Below, piece by piece: positions 16,253-25,732 of a stretch of DNA of 64,000 nt. How positions within the stretch are numbered: the stretch's first letter is position 1; every line of letters starts with the position of its first letter. Origin of the DNA: Glaciecola sp965660625. Its GTDB lineage: Bacteria; Pseudomonadota; Gammaproteobacteria; Enterobacterales; Alteromonadaceae. The stretch covers positions 86,184-150,183 of the forward strand of contig CBFIAR010000008.1 in assembly GCA_965660625.1 (NCBI GenBank), read 5' to 3'. The position numbers and the translations under genes are program-made. The notes under the pieces were generated by a model. The model saw only the letters and a list, made by a program, of their open reading frames with translations, did not search any database and was not told the origin of the DNA.

Positions 16253-17437
16253 ATGAGTGTAAATAGCGTTGTAGTATTAAGTGCCGTGCGTTCAGCCATA
16301 GGTACCTTTAATGGTAGTTTAAGTTCCATTGAACCCACAGAACTCGCTGGCCAAGTGTTAACAAAAGGCATTGCCGCTTCAGGCGTTGAAGCTGAAAAAT
16401 ACGAATCCATCATAATGGGTAATACTATTCCTACCGAATCACGCTTTCCTTACGTAGCGCGCGTGGCGTCAATTCAGGCTGGTATGTCACTTAATTCAAC
16501 AGCAATGGCATTAAATCGCTTATGTAGCTCAGGTTTGCAAGCCGTTGTCAGTTCTGCGCAAGGTATTATGCTCGGCGATCATGAGCTAGCCATTGGTGGC
16601 GGCGTTGAAAACATGTCTCGCGGGGGTTATTTATCTCCGGCTATGCGTGCAGGGGCTAGAATGGGCGACAGCACCATGATTGACATGATGGTGGCAACCT
16701 TAACCGACCCTTTCGGTGTAGGACACATGGGTATTACCGCAGAGAACTTAGCAAGCAAGTGGGACATTAGCCGAGAACAGCAAGATGCCTTCGCTGCCAT
16801 GTCTCATGCTCGTGCTCAAGCAGCAATTGATGCTGGTTACTTCAACAGTCAGATTGTACCGATAGAATTAAAAAGCCGCAAAGGCACTACATTCTTTGAA
16901 GTTGACGAGCATGTTAAGGCAGGTACCACTGCAGAATCGCTAGCCGGAATGCGCCCAGCCTTCAAAAAAGACGGGAGTGTAACGGCGGGCAATGCATCTG
17001 GCATTAACGACGGCGCATCATTCTTAACTCTCGCAAGTGAACATTATGCTAACAGCAATGCGCTTGCTCCAATTGCCAGAATAGTGTCTTACGCAGTTGC
17101 AGGTGTACCCAATGATGTTATGGGTGAAGGGCCTATTCCAGCTTCAAAAGCAGCCTTAATTAAAGCGGGGTTAACGATTGCCCAAATGGACGTCATTGAA
17201 TCAAACGAAGCGTTTGCAGCGCAAGCTTTAACCGTAGCGAGAGGCTTAGACCTCGATCCTGCTAAAACCAATCCGAACGGCGGCGCCATCGCTTTAGGTC
17301 ATCCTATTGGTGCTTCAGGTGCGGTTATTGCGACCAAAGCCATCCATGAACTGCATCGCACGGGTGGTAAATATGCGCTCGTTACTATGTGTATAGGCGG
17401 TGGTCAGGGTATTGCGGTAATTTTTGAACGTTTATAA
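16253..17437 (+). CDS. Acetyl-CoA C-acyltransferase (thiolase family)
   Basis: This 394-residue thiolase condenses or cleaves acyl-CoA and acetyl-CoA (beta-oxidation or ketoacyl-CoA synthesis). The acylated cysteine lies in NRLCSSGLQAV (Cys91), the catalytic histidine in NPNGGAIALGHPIGASG and the second cysteine in TMCIGGGQG, all intact. I placed the start at 16253, after GGAAAG, where the conserved MSVNSVVVLSAVRSAIGTF begins; an upstream in-frame codon at 16127 would add 42 residues with no family similarity. It is divergent from arsR. A strong hairpin terminator follows at 17517-17547. Confidence 0.93.
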   Translation: MSVNSVVVLSAVRSAIGTFNGSLSSIEPTELAGQVLTKGIAASGVEAEKYESIIMGNTIPTESRFPYVARVASIQAGMSLNSTAMALNRLCSSGLQAVVSSAQGIMLGDHELAIGGGVENMSRGGYLSPAMRAGARMGDSTMIDMMVATLTDPFGVGHMGITAENLASKWDISREQQDAFAAMSHARAQAAIDAGYFNSQIVPIELKSRKGTTFFEVDEHVKAGTTAESLAGMRPAFKKDGSVTAGNASGINDGASFLTLASEHYANSNALAPIARIVSYAVAGVPNDVMGEGPIPASKAALIKAGLTIAQMDVIESNEAFAAQALTVARGLDLDPAKTNPNGGAIALGHPIGASGAVIATKAIHELHRTGGKYALVTMCIGGGQGIAVIFERL

Positions 17438-17516
17438 ATATCTTATAATCGCCAATAAACGTCATGCACAATATTGATTGGCTATAAAGGGTTTAAGTCA
17501 TGTAAAAATTCTTTGT

Positions 17517-17547
17517 AAAAAGCTCGGCATTAGATGTCGAGCTTTTT
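17517..17547. terminator. Bidirectional Rho-independent terminator
   Basis: AAAAAGCTCG (17517-17526) pairs with CGAGCTTTTT (17538-17547) around an 11-base loop. The A-run and T-run at the ends let it serve both the thiolase gene (plus) and the convergent PilZ gene (minus). Confidence 0.8.
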
Positions 17548-17579
17548 GATAAATTAGTCTAATGTAGCTTCATTAAGAA

Positions 17580-17927
17580 CTAGGCACCTAGTTTAATTTT
17601 TACAGAGCTTGAACCTTTTCGAATTAACGCTTTATCTAACATAGAACGAAACTCCTCAGTGTCATTAGCAAATAAAACCCCAACCCCCTCATCACTAGAG
17701 TGCACTACTATGCCTTTTTGCGCCACGCAACCTTCTCCAATATATTTATTGGCAAAACGAAGACGGACAAAATCACTCACTTTCAGTTCGGGGGAAGATA
17801 ACTCTATAAATGCGCCAAAGGGATCAATATTCCGTGTACAAGCATCCTTTACTTGTTTACCTTTACATTGAAGGTGAACATCTAAAGTTAAAGGAATTCG
17901 AGTATAGGTACGATGATAGAGAGACAT
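17580..17927 (-). CDS. PilZ-domain protein
   Basis: The 115-residue single-domain protein matches PilZ: an arginine-containing YTRIPL near the N-terminus and a downstream CTRNIDPFGAFIEL segment in place of the canonical D/NxSxxG loop, followed by beta strands. PilZ domains bind cyclic-di-GMP and control motility or polysaccharide. The first motif is reduced compared with RxxxR, so nucleotide binding is uncertain. AGGAG lies six bases before the ATG. Confidence 0.7.
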   Translation of the reverse strand: MSLYHRTYTRIPLTLDVHLQCKGKQVKDACTRNIDPFGAFIELSSPELKVSDFVRLRFANKYIGEGCVAQKGIVVHSSDEGVGVLFANDTEEFRSMLDKALIRKGSSSVKIKLGA

Positions 17928-18532
17928 GCCAGCTCCTATAAGAAGTAGTGATACTTGCTTTAATGTGTTTATTTATTGCTTCACAAAAAAGTATAGACGT
18001 GTCTGTATGAATAATATTGACTTGAATCAAATTAGTGAATTGGTTAAACATAACTCACTAATGTGAGCTTTATAGCTAGTAGCATCAATACAAATCCTGA
18101 CACTTGATCAATTTTTTGTTTTTGTCGATTTCATGAAACAAAGCTTGTTCACCACAGGTTTATTTGAGCCCAGGCACTAAGTATATGCGAAGGAAGGGCT
18201 CTGCTGAAATAAATAAAGCGTAAACTACATAAGCAGATTCTTAGCCTAACATTGATGAGCTTACGCTTTATCTTATGGTCGAATGTCGTTCAGTAGCTGA
18301 AGGGAATACAGTATATTCGTAAATATTATTGTATCTTGTCTTTGCGAGAGCTATTTAAAACGCATAGGTGCTTATGGCATCGATTAACGTTAGCTTTTCT
18401 AGCATTCGGCCTCAACTATTCTGAGGTACTGAAAATCCCCATTCCATAGTATTAGCTTAACTCACATAACGGTAGTTTGTGGTTGCGATGATATATGTTT
18501 TGCTAACTGAAAATGTTTAGGTACTTTATTCA
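17928..18532. other. Long intergenic region with an inverted repeat
   Basis: No gene is supported in these 605 bases. The notable structure is a 59-base element at 18213-18271 (see separate entry). Frames are broken by frequent stops, consistent with decayed DNA, but I could not recognise the source. Confidence 0.5.
18213..18271. repeat. Inverted repeat with 11-base arms
   Basis: ATAAAGCGTAA (18213-18223) and TTACGCTTTAT (18261-18271) are perfect inverted copies separated by 37 bases. The left arm follows GGAAGGGCTCTGCTG, which looks a little like an insertion-sequence tip, but no transposase is present. Confidence 0.4.
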
Positions 18533-19360
18533 ATGACAGGGATCGTAGATTTCGATGGATGCTTCCAATTTGATGATTGGCAGGTGTTCCCCGATCATAA
18601 TAGTTTACAAAACAACCAAAATACCATTGCCATTGAACCTAAAATGCTGGCCGTATTGGTGTTTCTCGCTAAGCATCAAGGTGAAATCGTTGGGCGAGAT
18701 AGATTGATGGATAACGTCTGGAAAGATCGGCTGGTTTCTGATGAGATCTTAACTAGAATAGTGTCTTTACCGCGCTCAGCGTTAAAAGATTCCTCTCGAA
18801 ATCCTAGATATATTAAAACTATTCCCAAAAAGGGATATTTGTTTCTTCCAAAAGTCAGCGAAATAGCAACCGCAAGCGAGCTTGTAACAACGGGTCTGAA
18901 AGGTACTCCAACAGCACCACAACAATTCAAGTCGAAGATAACTGCCCTTGCAGTGCTCAGCACCTGCAGTTAATTAGTCCTCGTATTCGCAAGCTTGTAT
19001 TTTTATGACAAGGCTGAACCTATTGAAACGAAAAGATTACTAGAAACTGAATCTGCGCATACCGTAGCTCTAAATAAATCAAACCCTAAGGTATCGATAG
19101 CCGTCCTGCCTTTCCAGCGTGACACAGGCGATGTTTTCCAGCAGTTTTTGAGTGATGGATTGTTTGATGAGTTGATAACAGTATTACCCATTATCTCAGG
19201 TGTAAGGGTGGTTAGCCGCAAGCAGTCGTTCGTTCAGTCGGATAGTGAAGAACCGGTTTCACGATTCACAGCCCTAAACGACATCGACCTAGTTCTCGAT
19301 GGCAGGATTAGCGAGGAGTCAGATTTATTCGTATTTAATTTACAGCTTCTGTCGGTATTA
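18533..19360 (+). pseudogene. CadC-type winged-helix regulator, disrupted by nonsense codon and truncation
   Basis: The first 146 codons encode an OmpR/CadC-type winged-helix domain (EPKMLAVLVFLAKHQGEIVGRD, then DNVWKDRLVSDEIL and YIKTIPKKGYLF), ending in TAA at 18971. The same frame continues past the stop and completes a transmembrane helix (ITALAVLSTCS, stop, LVLVFASLYFY) and then a periplasmic domain with SIAVLPFQRDTGDVFQQFLSDG and LFDELITVL, as expected for membrane-anchored CadC-like regulators. So the TAA is a nonsense mutation inside the membrane helix. Similarity ends near FVFNLQ (about 19345), where a different gene fragment begins. Not functional as a full-length regulator; the DNA-binding half might still be made. 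Confidence 0.75.
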
Positions 19361-19629
19361 TTGCTCTTGGCATCGGCTACGATTATTTTTTAAATGATCA
19401 ATTTTCGATTGGCGGCTCAACATTCAGAGGTTTTGAAGATGGCGCATCGCTGAACTTAAATTATTATCCCTCTGGCTACGACCAAGGCAAGTGGGTACTT
19501 GGACTTGATATAGGTCAGGTAAAAGATGGTCTCAGTACTGGACTGAGTGCGTTCAATGGCTGCATCGTTCAGTGTGATAAGGACAAGACTCGCAATATTA
19601 TGTGGCTTAGTGTGGGACATAAATTTTAG
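19351..19629 (+). pseudogene. 3' end of an outer-membrane beta-barrel protein gene
   Basis: In the +1 frame relative to the upstream regulator remnant, an open stretch encodes IIALGIGYDYFLNDQFSIGG, SLNLNYYPSGYDQGKWVLGL and an ending MWLSVGHKF followed by TAG. Alternating polar and hydrophobic residues, amphipathic strands and a C-terminal phenylalanine are typical of outer-membrane barrels. No start codon or signal peptide exists; a stop codon (TAA) precedes the first codons directly. It looks like the tail of a separate gene brought next to the regulator by deletion. Confidence 0.6.
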
Positions 19630-19910
19630 ATTGCTGGTAGTTAACTTTAAATCATAGTGCAATATTAAACTTAACACACTGATTTTGCTTTTATTTTAGG
19701 GTTAAACCAGAATGAGTTAGTTAAGGGTGCTACGTAACACTTAACAAGCCAAAGAATCGGACGTATGACAGTTTGTCATTGTTTACAGAAGTTAGTTTCG
19801 CAGCCCACGATTCTAACTATAATCTTAACAGGGCATGGAATTTAAAATGAAAAAAGTAGTAGGTAATGATCTACCCACTGTGGGCAAACTTTATTTTACC
19901 GTCACAAAAA

Positions 19911-21116
19911 CTATACCACCTGTCCCGCAACCCAACCACTGGACCACGCCCACTGGAAATTATACCCCCCCAACCAGCCAGTCACATCGAGCACTTCTCC
20001 GATAAAGAACAAGCCTTCTTGATTCTTTACCTGCATGTTTTTAGATGAAACATAATCAGTATCAACACCGCCCAAAGTGACCTCCGCAGTTCGATAGCCT
20101 TCGGTTCCATTTGGTTTAACTTGCCACTGCGTGAAGGCCTCTGCTGCCGCTTGCAATTGCTTCGCATTGTATTGCTTGAGTGGCTTATTCTCCAACTCAA
20201 AATACGGAATTGCCGCTTGCACAAAGCGTTTTGAATAGTGCTTTGTTAATGCTGTAGAAAGCTGTATTTCTGGGTTTGACTGTTGCTGTTCAAGTAAATC
20301 TTGTGCCAAGTCACCATTGGGAAAGAGGTCAAATTCTACTTCTTGACCCGGTTCCCAAAAGCTAGAAATTTGCAGCACTGCTGGCCCACTCAACCCCCGA
20401 TGAGTAAACAATATGTTTTCATTAAAGCTGGTATCATTGCAGCTCGCGCGAGCATCCACTGAAATACCGCTAAGCTCACCAATGACTGCTTTATCCTGCT
20501 CGTGCAGAGTAAAAGGTACGAGAGCTGCTTTAGTCGGCACAATAGGTATGCCAAACTGTTCAGCAACTTTATAACCAAAAGGCGTTGCGCCAAGCTTCGG
20601 CATGCTTAAGCCGCCAGTTGCAATCACTAAGGACTCGCTACTAAATACGCCTTGGCTGGTATTCACTAGGTATCGACTATCGACGAATTCAATGTTGATA
20701 ATCTCGGTGCGATTTTTAATATCAACCTGCGCTTTTTTGCATTCAGCTAAGAGCAGATCAACGATGTCTTTAGCTGTATCGTCGCAAAATAGCTGCCCGA
20801 GAGTCTTTTCATGATGCTTAATGCCGTATTCATTCACTAACGAGATGAAATCCCATTGCGTATATTGGCTCAATGCAGATTTACAAAAATGTGGGTTTTG
20901 TGAAAGAAAGTTTTCATGAGAGGTATACATGTTAGTGAAATTACATCGACCGCCACCACTCATGAGTATCTTACCGCCTAAGCGCTTGGCGTGATCAAAA
21001 ACAATAACTTTGCGCCCACGTTTACCGGCTTCAGCAGCGCAAAATAAACCTGCCGCGCCAGCACCAATTACAATAACTTCTGTTTTTGTCACGTTACTAC
21101 TCGTTGTTATGAACAC
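19911..21116 (-). CDS. NAD(P)/FAD-dependent oxidoreductase, YhiN/HI0933 family
   Basis: The 401-residue flavoprotein has a Rossmann FAD site (VIVIGAGAAGLFCAAEAGKRG, about 15-35), the family signature GGKILMSGGGRCNFTN shortly after, and the C-terminal TLGGVDTDYVSSKNMQ and LFFIGEVLDVTGWLGGYNFQ that close the FAD pocket. The family is widespread and conserved in bacteria; its substrate is not settled. It is transcribed with the minus-strand block, followed by no gene before the ghost region. Confidence 0.88.
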   Translation of the reverse strand: MFITTSSNVTKTEVIVIGAGAAGLFCAAEAGKRGRKVIVFDHAKRLGGKILMSGGGRCNFTNMYTSHENFLSQNPHFCKSALSQYTQWDFISLVNEYGIKHHEKTLGQLFCDDTAKDIVDLLLAECKKAQVDIKNRTEIINIEFVDSRYLVNTSQGVFSSESLVIATGGLSMPKLGATPFGYKVAEQFGIPIVPTKAALVPFTLHEQDKAVIGELSGISVDARASCNDTSFNENILFTHRGLSGPAVLQISSFWEPGQEVEFDLFPNGDLAQDLLEQQQSNPEIQLSTALTKHYSKRFVQAAIPYFELENKPLKQYNAKQLQAAAEAFTQWQVKPNGTEGYRTAEVTLGGVDTDYVSSKNMQVKNQEGLFFIGEVLDVTGWLGGYNFQWAWSSGWVAGQVV

Positions 21117-21212
21117 AGAGCATTATCGCTGTAAATACACGAGCCATCAACTAGATGGCTCGTTTAACTTGCTTTTCTTTTGCTTAGCTTACTATTGACC
21201 CTAGCGTGTGGC

Positions 21213-21686
21213 TTAGAGTTGCTTTAAAATTGTCTCAGCATCGCTCACTTCAAAGCGACCTGGATCTTCAACGTTCAGTGCCCGAACCACACCATCCTCA
21301 ACGATCATGCTGTAGCGAATGGAGCGAATACCGCCGAAAGCGTCGGTGTCCATATCAAGACCAATTAACTGGGAAAAACTGCCGTTGCCGTCAGCTAACA
21401 TCATTATTTCATCTGCGTTTTGTGACTTGCCCCAAGCGTCCATAACGAAAGCATCGTTCACCGAGATACAAATGATAGCGTCAACGCCTTTTGCTTTAAT
21501 TTTATCAGCTAAAGCTACATACCCTGGAAGATGAGCTGCTGAGCATGTTGGCGTGAAAGCACCAGGAACTGCAAACAAGACCACTTTTTTATCACTGAAC
21601 AATGTACCTGTGTGAGGGTTTTTAATTTCGCCATTTTCTAATATGCTAAATACCGCTTCTGGCAACGTGCCGCCTACTTCAATCAT
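21213..21686 (-). CDS. Peroxiredoxin (Prx5-type)
   Basis: The 157-residue thiol peroxidase has the peroxidatic cysteine in VPGAFTPTCSAAHLPGY, the Prx5 signature, and the supporting arginine in GIRSIRYSMIVEDG. It reduces hydrogen peroxide and organic peroxides in the cytosol using glutathione or glutaredoxin; no glutaredoxin domain is fused here, unlike the Haemophilus hybrid. AAGGA precedes the start. Confidence 0.92.
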   Translation of the reverse strand: MIEVGGTLPEAVFSILENGEIKNPHTGTLFSDKKVVLFAVPGAFTPTCSAAHLPGYVALADKIKAKGVDAIICISVNDAFVMDAWGKSQNADEIMMLADGNGSFSQLIGLDMDTDAFGGIRSIRYSMIVEDGVVRALNVEDPGRFEVSDAETILKQL

Positions 21687-21773
21687 GCTAATTCCTTATT
21701 ATTGTTTTATTCGCTCAGTTGATAACAAACTTGCCCTCAGCCGAGCTGCTTTAGTATTATTGCTTGCAGAATA

Positions 21774-22730
21774 TCAGTGTTGTATGTACACATCAAATCT
21801 GTGCTTTTTCGATTCGATTGCCGTGTTAGGTTTTCGTCCAGACGCAAGTTGAATAGGTTCGGCATAACTCGGTCTTTTCACTACGACCCGCTTACCTGCA
21901 TAGTTCAATGCAACTTCTAATAATCTTGCACTGTCCATATCAGCACCCAACAGTTGTTGAAAGGCGCGCATTTCTTTTTTAACTAGTGCTGATTTCTTCT
22001 TATGCGGGAACATTGGATCAAGATAAATAACATCTGCGAGGACTTGTGTATCATTTTTTGCCCCCCTACTTACAAGATAGTCTGTCGCATCAGTTTTGAC
22101 CAGCACTAGTCTTTTAGATAATTTCGCAATGCCATCAATACGTTTGAGTGCGTCTTCTAACAGAGCTGCAATAACTGGACTGCGTTCAAGCATAGTGACA
22201 TGCGCTCCAACGCTCGCCATCACAAAACTGTCGTTACCCATTCCGGCAGTGCAGTCGATGACAGAAAGTGCATCTTTACCCTTCATGCCAATTGCTTTAG
22301 CTAAAGCCTCATTGCGACCACCGCCATGCTGCTTGCGATAATTGAGTGCAGCCGAATTAAAATCAACTATGATGTCGCTCCAGCTCGGTTCATTACTCAA
22401 GCGTAAGGCAAGACCCTCTGTTGTGTATACCAACTGCCATTCACTCACCTCGTCTGAAGCAGAAGTTACTGTGTCGTTTTTGCTATTGTTCTTAGTTGTT
22501 TTATATCTTTTTTTGCTTGCGCTTTTGTTTTTTGCTACAGCACTATTCGGTCTTTTTAGAGCAGCATTCGGCCAGCGCTTTACGATCGGAAAACCCGTTT
22601 CTGCTGACAGTTTTTTAGCATCTTCTTGAGGTGAAATACGGTCTTTATCTTCAATAAGAATGACCATTCCTATACGATTAGCATGCGCTATTTTATCATT
22701 CGACGTAGTATCAAGATCAGGCATTTCCAT
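21774..22730 (-). CDS. rsmJ: 16S rRNA (guanine-1516-N2)-methyltransferase
   Basis: RsmJ methylates G1516 in the 30S subunit with S-adenosylmethionine. The SAM-binding loop is VIDCTAGMGNDSFVMASVG and the catalytic region YLDPMFPHKKKSALVKKEMR; both match the family closely, as does HGGGRNEALAKAIGMKG. At 318 residues it is ~70 longer than E. coli RsmJ: residues ~60-95 form a lysine/serine/asparagine-rich low-complexity insert (around KSASKKRYKTTKNNSKND). Its start overlaps the 3' end of recG by 14 bases, so the two are co-translated. Confidence 0.92.
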   Translation of the reverse strand: MEMPDLDTTSNDKIAHANRIGMVILIEDKDRISPQEDAKKLSAETGFPIVKRWPNAALKRPNSAVAKNKSASKKRYKTTKNNSKNDTVTSASDEVSEWQLVYTTEGLALRLSNEPSWSDIIVDFNSAALNYRKQHGGGRNEALAKAIGMKGKDALSVIDCTAGMGNDSFVMASVGAHVTMLERSPVIAALLEDALKRIDGIAKLSKRLVLVKTDATDYLVSRGAKNDTQVLADVIYLDPMFPHKKKSALVKKEMRAFQQLLGADMDSARLLEVALNYAGKRVVVKRPSYAEPIQLASGRKPNTAIESKKHRFDVYIQH

Positions 22731-24792
22731 ACTCCTCTTTATACGCTAACCACCTATTGATAAGCGCTTGGGAATTGCTCGGATATTCACGCCATACGTA
22801 TTCCGCCATACTTTTAATATCAGGTATCAGCGCTGCATCGCGTATTAAATCGGCTATTTTTAGGTCGGCGATCCCCGTTTGTTTAGTGCCCAGCATTTCA
22901 CCAGGACCACGAATTTCTAAATCCTTCTCTGCAATATAAAAACCATCGCTTGATTCACGTAATACACCCAGACGTTTATTCGCAGTTTTGGATAAGGGTC
23001 CCGAGTACATTAATACGCAATGACTTTCAACCGAACCGCGCCCTACCCGACCGCGCAGCTGATGCAATTGTGCCAAGCCCAAGCGTTCCGGGTTTTCGAT
23101 AATCATCAAACTAGCGTTTGGTACATCAACACCCACTTCAATTACGGTGGTTGCTACTAACAAATCAAGTTTGCCCTGCTTAAAATCATCCATCACTTGT
23201 TGTTTTTCTGCGGACTTAAGTCGACCGTGAACCAAGCCAACCTTTAGCTCGGTTAGCAGAGTTCTTAGTGCTACTGCTGTATCTTCAGCTGCTTGACACT
23301 GCAATACTTCGGACTCATCAATAAGTGTGCACACCCAGTAAATTTGGCGTTTTTGCTCAATCGCGGCTTTACGCACCCGTTCAATCACGTCGGCACGTCG
23401 ACTGTCCGGTAACACAACGGTGGTGACAGGCGTTCTGCCCGGAGGCAACTCATCAATAATCGAGGTATCTAAATCGGCATAGGCTGTCATTGCCAATGTG
23501 CGAGGAATTGGCGTTGCTGTCATAATTAGCTGATGCGGATATCTACCTAATTTTTCACCTTTTTTACGCAGAGATAAGCGTTGATGCACACCAAAACGAT
23601 GCTGCTCATCAACAATCACCATTGCAAGGTTCTTATATTCCACTAACTCTTGAAATATTGCGTGAGTGCCCACCAGCATTTGAATATTCCCCAGTACTAA
23701 TTGCTCAAGCGTCTCGGTTCTTGCTTTACCCTTTAGTTTGCCCGCTAACCAGCCGACAGTGATACCGAGCGGAGTTAACCAATCGCTAAAATTACGCGCA
23801 TGTTGTTCTGCTAATAATTCTGTTGGCGCCATTAGAGCAACTTGAAAACCAGCGCTAATGGCAGATAGTGAACTGAGTGCTGCAACTAAGGTTTTACCCG
23901 AGCCAACATCTCCCTGCACTAAACGCATCATCGGCTGAGTGCGCTGCATGTCTTGTTCAATTTCCGCTACGACTCGCGCTTGTGCGTCGGTTGGTGAGAA
24001 AGGTAAAGTAGCGAGAAATTTTTTCTTTAACGCTTCATCTGTACGCACGGCAATACCGGGCTCTGACTTCGATTGTGAGCGCATCTTTAACATGCTTAAA
24101 TGGTGTGCCAACAACTCCTCAATCACTAAACGTTTTTGCGCTGGGTGTATGCCTTCTTCTAAATCTTCAATCACAATATCAGGAGACGGCCGGTGCACTA
24201 AATGCAGCGCTTCTGTTAACGACAACTGGTGCTCGTACAAACCATCGGGGAGTAGTTCTAGCAATGCGCCTTTGTCTAACTGCTTTAAAGATTGTTCTGT
24301 TAAGTTGCGCAACGTGAGTTGTTTGACGCCTTCGGTTGTCGGATAAACAGGCGTAAGCGATTCCTCTAACTGGCTATTCTCGGGGTCATCCACAATGTTA
24401 TATTCTGGATGCATCATTTCTAGATTGGCTTTACCCGTGCGAACTTCACCGAAAGCCCGAATGATATTGCCTATAGCGAGTGACTTAGTTTGAGCAGCCG
24501 AAAAGTGGAAGAAGCGCAAAGTAATAGAGCCGCTGCCGTCACTCACTTTAACCAGCAACATGCGCCGTTTGCCGTATTGAATATCGGCTGACATAATTTC
24601 GCCTTGGATAGACACATGCAAGTACGCGTGCAGATCGGCAATAGGATAGAGCCGCGTGCGATCTTCGTATCTCGCGGGTAGGTGAAAAATCACGTCCTGT
24701 AATGTAAGCAGCCCGAGTTTTTTTAGCTTTTCAGCAACTTTCGCTCCAACACCTTTAAGCGTGGTAACTGGGGTATCAGCCAGTGAGTTCAT
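22717..24792 (-). CDS. recG: ATP-dependent DNA helicase RecG
   Basis: RecG reverses stalled replication forks and drives branch migration. An N-terminal wedge/OB domain precedes the helicase core with Walker A GDVGSGKT, the DEQH box (VIVDEQHRFGVHQR), TATPIPRTLA and the C-terminal RLGLAQLHQLRGRVGRG motif. I chose the ATG at 24792, giving 691 residues (E. coli 693) and the conserved opening ADTPVTTLKGVGAKVAEKL, rather than an upstream codon at 24906. It follows trmH in the minus-strand spoT cluster. Confidence 0.96.
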   Translation of the reverse strand: MNSLADTPVTTLKGVGAKVAEKLKKLGLLTLQDVIFHLPARYEDRTRLYPIADLHAYLHVSIQGEIMSADIQYGKRRMLLVKVSDGSGSITLRFFHFSAAQTKSLAIGNIIRAFGEVRTGKANLEMMHPEYNIVDDPENSQLEESLTPVYPTTEGVKQLTLRNLTEQSLKQLDKGALLELLPDGLYEHQLSLTEALHLVHRPSPDIVIEDLEEGIHPAQKRLVIEELLAHHLSMLKMRSQSKSEPGIAVRTDEALKKKFLATLPFSPTDAQARVVAEIEQDMQRTQPMMRLVQGDVGSGKTLVAALSSLSAISAGFQVALMAPTELLAEQHARNFSDWLTPLGITVGWLAGKLKGKARTETLEQLVLGNIQMLVGTHAIFQELVEYKNLAMVIVDEQHRFGVHQRLSLRKKGEKLGRYPHQLIMTATPIPRTLAMTAYADLDTSIIDELPPGRTPVTTVVLPDSRRADVIERVRKAAIEQKRQIYWVCTLIDESEVLQCQAAEDTAVALRTLLTELKVGLVHGRLKSAEKQQVMDDFKQGKLDLLVATTVIEVGVDVPNASLMIIENPERLGLAQLHQLRGRVGRGSVESHCVLMYSGPLSKTANKRLGVLRESSDGFYIAEKDLEIRGPGEMLGTKQTGIADLKIADLIRDAALIPDIKSMAEYVWREYPSNSQALINRWLAYKEEYGNA

Positions 24793-25016
24793 TTCATAGT
24801 ATTCTTTATTATTATTGATGTTGAACTGATATCTAAACTTTACCAGACCTTCGAAATTAAGCCACCTGTTCAATGGTTCAATTTCTTCTGTGATTTGCGC
24901 AGGCAAATAAACGGTTTACCGTGTTCCAGGAGCTTTAAAGGCCTGATTTATTCGATTTTATTTTAATTGCAGCGATAGAGGAGGCTATTTTTTCAGTGAC
25001 TTTTGTAAAGTTTTCC

Positions 25017-25715
25017 TCAGTTTTCTTTTGAGAATTGCAGCGCCTTCCACCACGCTGCGTCAGCCTGAATGTTCCCTTTCTCATCGATATAGGGAAAAGG
25101 CAGGTTTCTGCGCTTACATTCTTTGAAAAGAAAAGGAAAACCGCCTTTAAACAACATATCTTGGCACTCTTCCTCATCCAAACTTTGAGTTTCATACATA
25201 CCCGCTGCTTGACGCTGACGCTGCGCTTCATACATAACTGTTGCGGCAGCAACCGAGACATTTAGTGATTGCACCATACCAACCATTGGCACAACAATAG
25301 AATGGTCTGCTAATGCAATCGCATCAGCCGTTGCACCCGTCTTTTCTTGGCCGAGCAAAACGGCAGTAGGTTTGGTGTAATCAATTTCGCGAAAATCGCT
25401 GGCTTGTTCATCTAAATGCGTTACCAATACCTGCATACCTTGCTGTTTAAAGCAGACGACCGCGTCCTGTATGGTCTTATGGAGCTGTGTTTTCACCCAA
25501 ACGTGACTGCCCATTGCTGTGCATTTACGGAGGTTTGCAGATTCATCCCAAACAGCGTGAACTTTATGCACACCGACGGCATCGCATGTGCGAATAACTG
25601 CAGAAACGTTATGAGGTTTGGTGACCTCTTCCATACAGACAGTAAGATCGGCTTGCCTCATTTTCAGTAAGAGACGAATGCGGTTATAACGTTCCGTCGA
25701 CATGCTTTGATTCAT
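25017..25715 (-). CDS. trmH: tRNA (guanosine-18-2'-O)-methyltransferase
   Basis: TrmH is a SPOUT-class enzyme that methylates the ribose of G18 in the tRNA D loop. Family motifs are intact: KPHNVSAVIRTCDAVGVHKVHAVW near the N-terminus (motif 1), AVLLGQEKTGA (motif 2) and VPMVGMVQSLNVSVAAATVMYEA (motif 3, part of the trefoil knot). Its natural start may be the ATG at 25703 (giving MSTERYNRIR as in E. coli) rather than 25715. It lies between ridA and recG, the common gammaproteobacterial order. Confidence 0.94.
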   Translation of the reverse strand: MNQSMSTERYNRIRLLLKMRQADLTVCMEEVTKPHNVSAVIRTCDAVGVHKVHAVWDESANLRKCTAMGSHVWVKTQLHKTIQDAVVCFKQQGMQVLVTHLDEQASDFREIDYTKPTAVLLGQEKTGATADAIALADHSIVVPMVGMVQSLNVSVAAATVMYEAQRQRQAAGMYETQSLDEEECQDMLFKGGFPFLFKECKRRNLPFPYIDEKGNIQADAAWWKALQFSKEN

Positions 25716-25732
25716 AATACTGTCTCACGCTG

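Noticed and set aside
17863..18051. A 62-codon reverse-strand frame overlapping the PilZ start.
   Set aside because: Out of frame with PilZ, no ribosome site, composition unlike a protein.
19734..19845. A possible integron attC site (TTAACAAG with GAATCG...CGATTC pairing).
   Set aside because: The terminal core sites are not complementary as needed, and no integrase or cassette array is present.
24935..25261. A 108-codon reverse-strand frame overlapping trmH.
   Set aside because: It lies in another frame of a well-conserved trmH and has a basic, low-quality composition.
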